NCBI GenBank assembly: GCA_009733775.1
Contig: WOGZ01000362.1
Coordinates: 1-31,092 of the forward strand
Length of the DNA stretch: 31,092 nt
DNA from: Alectoria sarmentosa
Taxonomy: Eukaryota > Ascomycota > Lecanoromycetes > Lecanorales > Parmeliaceae
Direction of reading: 5' to 3'
The translations under genes and the position numbers were made by a program. The notes under the pieces were generated by a model. It saw nothing but the letters and a program-made list of their open reading frames with translations. It searched no databases and was not told the origin of the DNA. Shown piece by piece: positions 21,739-30,811 of the stretch. Position 1 is the first letter of the stretch. Each line of letters opens with the position of its first letter.

Positions 21739-21896
21739 TGTTATGATTTCAGCTCACAGTTTTATATAACTCGATTGAGCCTAGCGCGACTTGACGCTAT
21801 TTACATATTCGACTTCATAGTATATATTCTCTCTTTATAGTTATTATTTCGTGTATATCGAAATATAAACATTTAACATTATTTTAATTTCTAATA
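21739..21896 (+). mobile_element. Solo LTR of the F family (158 bp)
   Basis: Runs from TGTTATGATTTCAGC to TTTCTAATA and aligns with both F LTRs over its whole length. It is flanked by TGAAA (21734-21738) and TAAAA (21897-21901), a TSD differing by one G-to-A change. No second LTR or internal region lies next to it, so it is the product of LTR-LTR recombination. It is more RIP-mutated than the full F element (CTCGATCGGGCC has become CTCGATTGAGCC). It sits in the gag/leader region of C. Confidence 0.88.
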
Positions 21897-21901
21897 TAAA
21901 A

Positions 21902-22221
21902 GATTTGAATATTTATAATAATGATCTTTCGAACGATATAATTAATGTTGTTTTAATTTGAATTATATAAAAGTAATATATGATTATTTCTTTTAATTCG
22001 TTAATCAAACGAATGTTTTAATATATTTTTTATATTCGTTATTGTTAACGAAATGAATCGTTATTTTAATGCGAGCTATTCGAATTTCAGTTATTATAAA
22101 TGATTTAATTTAGAAATATAATATCTTAATAGTTTTTATATCTTAATAAAGTCTCTATTAGCACGATTTTTTAAATTCGTTAATTAATATAAATAAAGTA
22201 AATAAGATAATTTAATTGTAG
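21902..22221 (-). other. Element C leader next to the 5' LTR
   Basis: Read on the minus strand from 22221, CTACAATTAAATTATC follows the LTR and is the place for the primer binding site. The next 75 bases match the sequence after the LTR of the second C element (31014-31092), including ATATTAATTAACGAATT and AAAAAATCGTG. No gene is seen. Confidence 0.7.
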
Positions 22222-22424
22222 TGTTAAAATTAGCATAAAGTTATATTATATAAGTGTATTAAATAAGATAATTAAATGAAGAGAAAATATATATATAGAA
22301 AAAGGCATTTATATAAAAATAAATATTTTTATCAAGTCACGTTAAGTTCAATCGAATAGTGTTAAAGAAATATGATGTTAAAAAAAAGTTAGCTTTATTA
22401 AAAATGTAAAATACGCTCGTAACA
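22222..22424 (-). repeat. Element C 5' LTR (203 bp)
   Basis: On the minus strand it runs from TGTTACGAGCGTATTTTAC to GCTAATTTTAACA, the least mutated copy of this LTR in the window. AAAAG follows at 22425-22429. Confidence 0.88.
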
Positions 22425-22580
22425 AAAAGAATAACATTTATTCTCGCACTTTTCATATAAATATCTTATTAATAATAATTTAAAATAAATCATTATTATA
22501 CTGCGACAACTCGTTTTTTTTGATTTATAACTTTCGATGAATTAGGCTATCGCAATTCAAATACAAAAAATATCGAATCA

Positions 22581-23020
22581 AGTTTCTTCGTATAAAGCAT
22601 TTCGTTTCATATCATCGAACATTTTATTCTTTCAAATCCCTTCGTATAGAACATTTCGTCTCATATCATCGAACATTTTATTCTTTCAAATTTCTTCGCA
22701 CAGAACATTCCGTCTCATATCATCGAACATTTCATTCTTTCAAGTTCTTACGCACAAAGCATTTCGTTTCATATTATTAAATCACAAGTTTCTTCGCATA
22801 AAGCATTTCGTCTCATATCATCGAGTCACAAGTTTCTTCGCACAAAGCATTCCGTCTCATATCATCGAATTACAAATTTCTTCGCATAAAACATTTCGTC
22901 TCATATTATCGAACATTTCATTCTTTTCAAATACAATTATAAAATATCGAATCAAGTTTTTTTACATAAAGCATTTCGTCTTATATTATCGAACATTATA
23001 TTTTTTCGAATTTCTTTATA
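22581..23020. repeat. Minisatellite with 54-bp and 44-bp units
   Basis: Eight units begin with CATTTCGT/CATTCCGT at 22598, 22652, 22706, 22760, 22804, 22848, 22892 and 22972. The spacings are 54, 54, 54, 44, 44, 44 and 80. Each contains CTCATATCATCGA (or a mutated form) and TTTCTTCG; the short units lack 10 bp of the TTTTATTCTTTC part. Spacing of 44 is not a multiple of three, so a repetitive protein is unlikely. Confidence 0.92.
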
Positions 23021-23099
23021 CGAATATTAAATTCCGAATTCAATAAACTTTTTATAACAAAAAAGAAAACTAAATTTCTACTTTTTATTGAGCTTCTCA

Positions 23100-23720
23100 T
23101 AATAAAAAGAGAAAAAAGTTTCAAATTTATCGAGTTTTTTATAAACAAAAAGATCAAGTTTTAAAGAATTTTTTAAAATAATATAAAAACACGTTTTTAA
23201 TTAAAATGTTAAATCTCAAATTATTATTAAGCTCCTCATATCACAAAGAAAAACAAATTTTTACATTAAAATAATTTCTCGTATCATCAAGAAAAACAAG
23301 TTTTTATTTTAAATTAAACTTCTCATATAAAAAGAATCACGTTTTTAATTAAAATATCAAATTTTAAATTATTATTAAGCTCCCCATATTATAAAGAAAA
23401 ACAAATTTTTATATTAAAATAATTTTTCGTATCATAAAGAGAAATAAGTTTTTATATCAAAGCGACATTTTTCAAATTTCTATTAAACTTCTTATATTAT
23501 AAAACGAAAAAATTTCTTATATTAAAACATCGTAACGTATCGTTATAATAATTGAATTTTCGTATTAAAAAGAGAAGCAAGTTTTTATATTAAGGCAATT
23601 TCTTATATTAAAAAAAAAACAAGTTTTTATATTAAAACGACATCTCTCAAATTTTTATTAAGCTTTTTATATTATAAAGCGAAAAAAAGTTTTTATATTA
23701 AAATATCGTAACGTATTGTT
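23100..23720. repeat. Degenerate tandem repeats with a GTTTTTATATTAAAA core
   Basis: A roughly 148-bp unit starts with CACGTTTTTAATTAAAAT at 23190 and again at 23338. It includes TTATTATTAAGCTCC and CATATTATAAAGAAAAACAA-like parts. Shorter variants of AACAAGTTTTTATATTAAAA continue to about 23720, including two TATCGTAACGTAT blocks. Confidence 0.8.
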
Positions 23721-23767
23721 ATTAAAAAGTGCTAAAATAATCGTATACTTTTAACGCTATAAAGAAA

Positions 23768-23938
23768 TGTTAAAAATCAACTTTTTATATAACGTACGTA
23801 AAATTAATCTTAAAATTAATTTTAAAATTAGTCGTATCTTGATATTATCTTGACGAATAAGCTTAAAAACACGATTTTCTTATATTTTTTATATATTTAA
23901 TTAACTTATATATAATATTCATTATATATTTTTTAACA
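23768..23938 (+). repeat. Element E right LTR (171 bp)
   Basis: Starts TGTTAAAAATCAACTTTTT and ends TTTTTTAACA; TATAT follows. It partners 8627-8785. Confidence 0.75.
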
Positions 23939-23943
23939 TATAT

Positions 23944-26037
23944 CTTTATAAAAATAATAAAAAAATAATAAAAATGAGATCGTCGCGATATAATCTTAAA
24001 ACTTTAAATAATTATCTTAACTTTCGTCTTTTTTAAAAAGATTAAAATAAACTTTACGATAAACGTATTTACGATAATAATAAACGATTACGAAAAGTTC
24101 TTTAATAAAATGAAAAAAAAGTTTTTTAATATAAAAAAATTGAAAAAGCGCGTATTTAAAGTATGTTATAAATAAATCGAAATATAAAATCTTACGAAAA
24201 TAAACAAATTGTCATTAATTCGCTTTATAAATTATGAAATATATTTTAAAAAAAAACTTTATCGTTTACGAAAAGAGTTTATAATATATTTAAAAAATAA
24301 ATAATAATAATCAAAAAATACATTAATAAAGAGTTAAAAAAGAGATATATTCAATTAAATATATTATTTTACGTCGTTTTTATTTTCATTATAAAAAAAA
24401 TTAATAAAGAATTTAAATTTTAAATTAATTATCGAGCTTTTAATATTTTTATCGTTTTTAATCAAAACATATTATTCTTAATTAAAAAGATCTTAATTAA
24501 ATTTTATATAATTCGAATTTATAACAAATTCGATATTATAATTATTTTTAATAAAGTTCGAGTGAAAAAAAATTATAAAAAAAACCCTTTTTCATTAAAT
24601 AGGATTTTTATAAATATATAATAATGCTTTTCGATTTATATAATATTTTTATAACATTTTAAACATTTATTAACGATATATTAAAAAAATATTTCGACGT
24701 TTTTTATATAGCGTATTTTAACGACATTTTCGTATATAATAATTTTTTAAAAAAACGTACTTTATATACAAAAGATATTAATAAAAAATTAATAAATTAA
24801 TTTATATTTTAACATTAATAAATGCGATTTTTAATTTATTCGAGTTAAATATCTCGATTTAATTATTATTATTAATAAAATCGAAATAAATTTTAAGAAA
24901 ATCGAAACGAATACGCAATATAAAAAAAATTCGCTATATTAAAAATATATAAATATTTTTAAATCTTATTAATTTTTATTAAAAAGTTATCTCGAAACAT
25001 TTAAAAATTATCGCATTGTTTATTAATTTCATATATATTAAATAAATAAAAAAACTTTATATATTTTTGAATAAAAACTAATTTAAAGTAACGCGTATTC
25101 GATATTTTTAATTAACACTTTTATTATCGCACTCGTATTTGCTTATTTTAATTTAAATATAAAAATATAATTAAAAATTAATGCATTTAATTACGTGATA
25201 ATCGTCGTATTATTATAAAAAGAAAACGATGAAATTTTAAAAGCTATCGCATTTCTTTTCAAAAAATGTTTTTAATAAAATATAATTACGATATTTATAA
25301 TAAAAAACTTATAATTATAATTTATATTTTCGAAAAATAACATTTAAAGCTCGCGAAAACCTCGATAAAAAATCTTATTTAAATTATCTCAAATGATAAA
25401 AATTTATAATATTTTATATTATCGAAATAATTAAATTCGCGTTAAATTAAATAAATTAAATTTGTATTAAATTTTAACTTTCGTATTTCGTATTTCGTAT
25501 TGTTTTGAAAAATAAAACATTAAATTCGATAGCTTAATACGAAAAATAAAAAATCTTTTAAAAAATAACGATGATAATTATATTTAATATCGATATTAAA
25601 TCATTTTTAAAATCGATATTTAAAAGAAAAAAATAAAGAATATCGCTTAACTCGTTTTTATATTATTAAACGAAAAAATATATATAAATTATTTAATTAC
25701 GATAATATACGAACTTAACGAATAAAACGATCTCGATAATAAAAAATTAAATATAAAATTATTATCGAAATTTTTAATAAAGATTTTTAAAGAAAAGTTA
25801 AATATTAAATTAACGAAAGTTTTTATTATTAAAGCTTCGAATTTATTACGTTAAATAAAAAACGTTTATAAACACGATAACGTTATTTAAAATATTATTT
25901 AAATAAAGATTTTAAGTTTAAAAAAATTTCTCTTTAAACATTATTGAAAATAATATTAAATTCGAGTTAAGAGATTATAAAATTTATAACGATTTATTAT
26001 ATATAAACGATAAAATTTATATATTAAACGATTCGAA
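23944..26037 (+). pseudogene. pol: Element B pol, first part: RT, RNase H and integrase start
   Basis: RT blocks read in order on the + strand from about 24170. KKRYIQLN...FIFIIKK is like KKGYIRPSxSPAGAPILFVKK, and INYRAFNIF like VDYRALN. FYIIRIYNKFDI is like ARIYTKLDL. The catalytic box is FYIAYFNDIFVYN, with Y-F-N-D at 24714-24725 in place of Y-L-D-D. ISRFNYYY and NIQKLSHCL are followed by RNase H NYDIYNKKLIIIIYIF (25284-25334) and KNL near 25400. The integrase start reads YINDKIYILNDS up to the insertion point at 26037. Stop codons and lost Asp residues are frequent. The RT-RH-IN order and + strand are clear. Confidence 0.87.
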
Positions 26038-26260
26038 TATTATAATTTCTTTTTTATATGTTTATATTATATTTATATTAATATTTAATATATTTAATAT
26101 ATTCGATATATCTTTATATTCGCGCTAGTTTATATTTAATTTAACGTTTTAACGAATACGCATTTTCTTCGTGATATCGCTTTTTATAATTATTTTTTAT
26201 AAATAATATTTTTTATATATTATTAATATAAGTTATTATATACATATTAAATTTTTAATA
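26038..26260 (+). mobile_element. Solo LTR of the B family, inserted in B integrase
   Basis: Runs from TATTATAATTTC to TTTTTAATA, 223 bp, and aligns with both B LTRs. It is flanked by TCGAA at 26033-26037 and 26261-26265. B's integrase reading (…NDS before, NLRIKIIKN after) continues across it when one TCGAA copy is discounted. A second member of the B family therefore inserted here and later recombined to a solo LTR. Confidence 0.85.
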
Positions 26261-26265
26261 TCGAA

Positions 26266-27490
26266 TTTACGTATTAAAATTATTAAAAATATATATAATA
26301 CGCTTTTCGATAAATATATAAATAAATTATTCATTTATAATAAATTATTACGTTATTATTATTAATTTCGAATAATAATTTTAATAATATATTATATAAA
26401 AAACTATTATATTTATAAAAAATCAAAGATTTATTATAAAAATAAATAAGAATTATTAAAGTTTTTATTTATTTTAAATCGATATTAATAAAACATTTTC
26501 ATCGATTTTATTATCTTTTTATAAATTTATTTAAAATATAATCGTTTTTATTAATGTATTATAATCGTAATAAATAAATTTTTTATAAAAAAAAAGCTTA
26601 TATTATTAAATTCTCTAAAAGTGAAAACGATTATATAAGTTTTTATCGAATAAATTTAACGAAAAAAAGATGTTTTTTATTATCTTTAATCGCGATATTT
26701 AATTTATCGCTTATTTTCAAAAAAGATTATATTATAAAGTGAAAACAAAATTATTATTTTTTATTATTTTTCACTTTAAAATAAACGATTAAATCGAAAA
26801 TGTTAATGCTATTATAAAATAGTATTTAAATTATATATTTATAATGTGTATATAAAATATATTATTAAAAATTAATATATTTATTACGTAAATATATGCG
26901 ATATTAAATTACGTTAAAAAAAGTTTTAACGTATTATAATAAATGCGTTATTTAAATAATTTCTATAAATATATATTAATTAAAATTAAATAAATTAAAT
27001 AAATTAATTTTCGCTTATAAAATTTTAAATAAATTTAATTAAAAACGTTTTTATAAACGTATTTCTCTTTTTTTTAATTTAAAAAAAACATTTTTCGATT
27101 AAAATTGAAATTTCTCAATCTTTAAAAATAATTTATTAATTAATAAATTTAAAAAAAAATCAATTCGTCGATAATTTTATAAATAAAATAAATTGAAAAA
27201 AATATTACGTTAAAAAACAATTTAACTTTTCGAACTTTATATAAAAAAAAACGAATTAATATCGCATATTTATATCGAAGTTTATAATAAAAAATATAAT
27301 AATGTTAAATAATTGTAATATTAAAACGATTAAATTAAATAAATTACTTAATTATAAAAAATTTAAAAATTTAAAAATTATTAAAATATACGATAATTCG
27401 ATATATTATCTAAAAATTAACGTTAATAAAAAAATTACATTTTATCTTTTATTTATAATTATTTTATTTAAATAATAATAATTTTTTATT
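26266..27490 (+). pseudogene. pol: Element B integrase, main part
   Basis: After the solo LTR the frame resumes with LRIKIIKNIYN and KLLRYYYY, then NYYIYKKIK. The last is the zinc-finger CX2C with both Cys turned to Tyr (26405-26416). Next come KVFIYFKSI and HFHRFYYLFI, corresponding to the LPIPxRxWxDISMDFITGLP start of the catalytic core, and MYYNRNK for VVVDRLTK. The C-terminal part (about 27300-27475) has NIKTIKLNKLLNYKKFK and IIKIYDNSIYYLKINVNK, then ITFYLLFIIILF, matching KTxRPSKKLDxKxxGPFxI and KIHPVFHVSLL. The catalytic core centre is unreadable. Confidence 0.8.
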
Positions 27491-27544
27491 AAAATAACGC
27501 ATAATCTTATTATCATTTATTAACATCGATAAAAAAAATAACTT

Positions 27545-27840
27545 TGAGAAATCGAAGAAATTTTTAAATTTAAAATCGATAAAAAAATAAAAGATTTTAT
27601 CACAAATAAAAAGAGATATTTGATATATAAAATCAAGTATTTCGATTTAAAAGTTCACGATAATTTATTATAATTACTTTTTATTAATGCAATAGAAAAT
27701 ATAAATTTAATTATTAATTATTATCATAAATATTCGAAGAGAATTAATTTTCATTTCTTGTTCAAAAAATCATTTAAATTAAATTCTTTAATAACATTAT
27801 TAATATATAATTTCTTCGCTTATAACGATTTCGAACTCGA
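27545..27840 (+). pseudogene. pol: Element B chromodomain and C-terminal tail
   Basis: The frame opens at a TGA that replaces the usual Trp codon and reads EIEEIFKFKIDKKIK, then YLIYKIKYFD and HDNLL. These correspond to WEVExILDxRxxx, YLVKWKGYxxxE and the W-E-P-x-x-NL end of the chromodomain. INAIENINLIINYYHKY follows, like the N-A-x-E-x-I-x-x-Y-H-x-x-Y-P tail. It places B among the chromovirus-type gypsy elements. The Trp and Gly of the reader pocket are lost. Confidence 0.75.
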
Positions 27841-27959
27841 ATTGAAATAGTAAATTATAATAATTAAAAACGTTATTTTGTTTACGTTTAAATATACGTT
27901 ATGAATATAAAAATATATATTAAATAATCGTCGCAAAAGCTTCGATTTTAAAAAAAAAA
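27841..27959 (+). other. Element B 3' untranslated part and polypurine remnant
   Basis: A short stretch ending in an A run just before the 3' LTR, plausibly a polypurine tract in which G became A. Confidence 0.5.
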
Positions 27960-28198
27960 TATTATAATTCGTTTTTTTTTAATATATTTATATTATATTT
28001 GCATTAATATTCGATATATTTAATATATTCGAAATATTTTTACGCTTATATTACTTTTACGCTAATTTCGATTAAGTTTAACGTTTTAATAAATGCGCAT
28101 CTTTTTTATAACAACGCTTTTTTATAATTACTTTTTATAAATAATATTTTTTATATATTATTAATATAAGTTATTATACACTTATTAAATTTTTAATA
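27960..28198 (+). repeat. Element B 3' LTR (239 bp)
   Basis: Runs from TATTATAATTCG to TTTTTAATA; ATTAT follows at 28199-28203, matching 5690-5694. It is the longest of the three B-family LTRs because of an extra AATATATTCGA-type stretch. Confidence 0.8.
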
Positions 28199-28203
28199 AT
28201 TAT

Positions 28204-29729
28204 TTTAAATAATTATGCTTTAATATTCTCGTAATAATAAATCGTTTTTTAAAATAATTAAATATATTTTTATAAATAAAATAAATACTTAATTAATCGC
28301 TTATGCGTTTTATTTTAAATTTGAAAAAATTTTAAATTTTGAATTTTCATTATTTTCGATTAAAAACCTTAATTTAAATCGAATTTTTAATTTAATTATA
28401 TTAATTCGTTGATATTTAAACACAATTTTTTATTATTTTTTATTTTAAAATTAACGATTAAATAAAACGAGTTAATTTTATTTTAAAATAATATTTTTAA
28501 ATTTACGTTGCGTTTTTATAAAACGATTAAGCTTAATAATTATTTTTTATAAAACTCATTATTAACGATCACGCATTAAAAATTATTAAATTTAATTTCT
28601 TTTTTATTAACTTTAAATAAAATTCACGTTTAGGTTTTAAATTTCAAGATTTTATAATAATTCGATTTTATTTATCGATAAAATCGATTAATTATTAATT
28701 AAAATTTTCGTAATTAATATGCTTAAAATCAACGAGATTTTTGAAAAATAAATAATCTTCGCTTAAACTTTTCACGTAAAATTTATTAATCGATATCGTT
28801 AATTCGAATTTAAATATAAAAATAATAATAAAATTTAATTAATCGTTAAAAATTTCATAATTATAAAAGATTATATAAAAAAGCTTTTTAACAAATTTGA
28901 AGAATTTTTAAAAATTATAAAAAATTATAAACTTTTATATTTATCGTTTAAGATTTTAAATTAATTAAAATTATTACGATGGTTTTTATATTAATCTTTT
29001 ACGCTTCGTCGTAAATAGTTCTTTTTTAAAATAAATATTATTTTCATTTATGTTTTTTTTAATCGTAAATATTAATTTATATAAAAAGTATAAAATAAAT
29101 ATAATTATATATTTTTAAATCGTTTATAAACAACTTTATTATAAAATTAAGTAAATAAATTATAATAAATTATTTAAATTTAAGTTTTTAAATATATACG
29201 CATTATTATCGATATTATAAACGCATTTTACGTTAAAAATTTCACAATTAAAAAACTTATAATATAAAAATTATTTAAAGAAAATTTTAACGACTCGTAA
29301 TTCGATATCGATAAAAATTTAATAATAATTTAAAAAACACCTTATTCGTATTTTAAAAAAGTTTGAAAATTTTATAAATTAAATTTAAAAGTATATTTTA
29401 AACATTATTATTAAAAAATTTATTATAAAACGACTTTTATAAATCTTATAATCGATTATATATATTTCGAATTTTTTTGATTAATTATATAAATTTTTAT
29501 ATATATTCATCGATCGTATATTAATAATATTTTAATATATTTTTCGAATTTTCATTTTTTTTATTTACATTTCGTATTAATTCAATTTAAGTTTTTATTT
29601 ATAAAAACTTTAAAATTCGTATTAAATTAAAAGTCGAATTTCTCGCTTATTTCGATAAAAGTTGAAATTTTCACTTTTCTTATTCGAATTTAATTTTTAT
29701 AAAAATTTGAATTTTCAAGAAAAAAATAT
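28204..29729 (+). pseudogene. pol: Element A pol, second part: rest of integrase and 3' region
   Basis: Continuing A after the B insertion, an early frame reads NILVIINRFLK (about 28218-28252), corresponding to DAILVVVDRxxK of the integrase core, directly downstream of the part left at 5694. Further integrase motifs and a chromodomain are not readable; whether A had a chromodomain is unknown. The final bases before the LTR (AAGAAAAAAA) could be a mutated polypurine tract. Confidence 0.6.
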
Positions 29730-30029
29730 TATTACGATTCGAAAACACGTTTTTATTAAAATTTTTAAATTATATTTATTTTAATTATTCGAATATTATT
29801 TTCACTCGAATTATTCGAATTTTAATTTAAAATAATTAAGTTCGTTTCATTTTAATTAATTAAATATCGTCTTAATCGCATTTGATTTACTATTCGAATT
29901 ACGAAGAAAATTTAAGCGTAAAAAGTTTTTTTTTTTTTTTTTTTTACGTTCGTTTTATATAATAAATTTTATTTATAATTATTAAATATTATTTTAAATA
30001 TAATATTATTTAAACTTTCGTTTATAATA
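29730..30029 (+). repeat. Element A 3' LTR (300 bp)
   Basis: Begins TATTACGATTCGAAAACACG and ends TTATAATA; TAATC follows at 30030-30034. It is more mutated than the 5' copy (for example TTGATTTACT for TCGATTTAGC). Confidence 0.85.
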
Positions 30030-30034
30030 TAATC

Positions 30035-30811
30035 TCGCGTTAAATTATCGAAAATTTATATAATTGCGTATTAAATATTTATAAACTTTTTTTTTTTAAT
30101 AAATTAAATTTTTTATTTTATAATATTTTAAAGTTTTTTAATAAATAATATATATATAATTAACTTATTACGTTATACGATTGTATTTTTAATTTTCATT
30201 TTTATATATTTTCAATTTTTTTTATTTTTAATCTCAACTTTTTTCTTTATTATATATAATTTAAATAAATAAATAATTTTAATTTTAATGTTAATTTTAT
30301 ATATATAAATTAATAAAGTAATTTAAATATTTTTTAATGTTAATTTTATATATATAAATTAATAAAGTAATTTAAATATTTCGAAATTATTTAAATTAAT
30401 TTATTTAAATTCATAATTATAAAAAAGTTATTATTATATTATCTTTTATTTTATTTTTTAATTAATCGATTTAAACGTTATAAATTAACAATAATCTCGT
30501 TTCGAGATAGCGACCCTTTAATTAACGCATATAAATTGAAAAGCGAAGGGAAATTTTCAGATTTTCGTGATATCGAACGTTATTTTTAAAATCGTGTTAG
30601 TTAATAATGTTATTAATAATTTAATAAAAAAATTTGATATTATATCGATCGTTAAAAATAATATTAATTGAAATTTTATAAGTGAGTAATAATTTAATTA
30701 CAAAAAGCTTTTATTATAATTTTTATCGTAGTAACAATTTTTAATAAAGATTAATATTTGATCGAGTTAATAATAAAATTAATTATATCGAAATAACGTT
30801 TACGTTAATAT
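30035..30811. other. Right flank, no gene seen
   Basis: AT-rich sequence between A and the next C-family element. It holds a perfect 49-bp tandem duplication (30283-30380) and, around 30490-30580, a small patch with more non-CpG C and G (CTCGTTTCGAGATAGCGACCC, AAGCGAAGGGAAATTTTCAG). No domain is recognisable. Confidence 0.6.
30283..30380. repeat. Perfect tandem duplication of 49 bp
   Basis: Units 30283-30331 and 30332-30380 are identical and each starts TTTTAATGTTAATTTTATAT. The absence of any difference suggests it arose after RIP of this region stopped, or that the unit has no remaining target cytosine. Confidence 0.95.

Larger units (their letters stand above)
8816..22424 (-). mobile_element. 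Element C: Ty3/gypsy chromodomain retrotransposon on the minus strand
   Basis: LTRs at 8816-9019 (3') and 22222-22424 (5') with TGTTA/TAACA ends are flanked by AAAAG on both sides. Gag, zinc knuckle, protease end, RT, RNase H, integrase and chromodomain follow in that order on the minus strand from about 20.7 kb down to 10.7 kb, and a polypurine tract abuts the 3' LTR. Three later insertions (F, D and an F solo LTR) account for about 6.5 kb, leaving about 7.1 kb. C has the longest surviving reading frames in the window (up to 138 codons), so it is less decayed than A and B, consistent with its inner position. Confidence 0.88.
22430..23767 (+). other. Element E internal region
   Basis: About 1.3 kb lacking gag or pol motifs and dominated by two minisatellite arrays (22581-23020 and about 23100-23720). 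Composition is less AT-extreme than in A and B, with frequent CAT and CTC triplets. A short purine run, ATAAAGAAA, ends at 23767 before the right LTR. Confidence 0.65.
8627..23938 (+). mobile_element. Element E: short non-autonomous LTR element with internal minisatellites, split by element C
   Basis: A 159-bp LTR at 8627-8785 and a 171-bp LTR at 23768-23938 align along their length (TGTTGAAAATCAACTTTTT at the start, TTTTTTAACA at the end) and are flanked by TATAT. Element C (8816-22424) inserted only 30 bp inside the left LTR. Without C, E is about 1.7 kb with roughly 1.37 kb of internal sequence that is largely minisatellite and shows no gag or pol. The + orientation is tentative and rests on an ATAAAGAAA purine run just before the right LTR. 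E would need proteins supplied by another element to move. Confidence 0.7.
5695..28198 (+). mobile_element. Element B: Ty3/gypsy chromodomain retrotransposon nested in A
   Basis: Direct LTRs at 5695-5916 and 27960-28198 with ATTAT duplications. The + strand pol between 24 and 27.8 kb (RT, RNase H, integrase, chromodomain) fixes the orientation. Element E with its contents (8627-23938) and a solo LTR of B's own family (26038-26260) are later insertions; without them B is about 7 kb. It splits the integrase of A. Every domain is RIP-damaged. Confidence 0.8.
1239..30029 (+). mobile_element. Element A: outermost Ty3/gypsy LTR retrotransposon, interrupted by nested insertions
   Basis: Two 300-bp direct repeats (1239-1538 and 29730-30029) are flanked by identical TAATC duplications, so they are the LTR pair of one insertion although 28 kb apart. 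Element B and everything inside it (5695-28198, plus one TSD copy) lies within A. Removing it leaves about 6.3 kb, a normal gypsy length. Reverse transcriptase, RNase H and integrase remnants read on the + strand (3537-5694, resuming at 28204), which sets the orientation. The coding region is destroyed by C-to-T/G-to-A changes and frame breaks. A must be the oldest datable insertion in the window because all the nested elements lie inside it. Confidence 0.85.

Noticed and set aside
22581..23020. CRISPR-like array
   Set aside because: Units are contiguous with no unique spacers, spacing changes from 54 to 44 bp, and no cas genes are present.
22581..23020. Gene for a repetitive protein (18-residue repeat)
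   Set aside because: The 54-bp units keep frame, but the 44- and 80-bp steps break it, and stops occur within the array.
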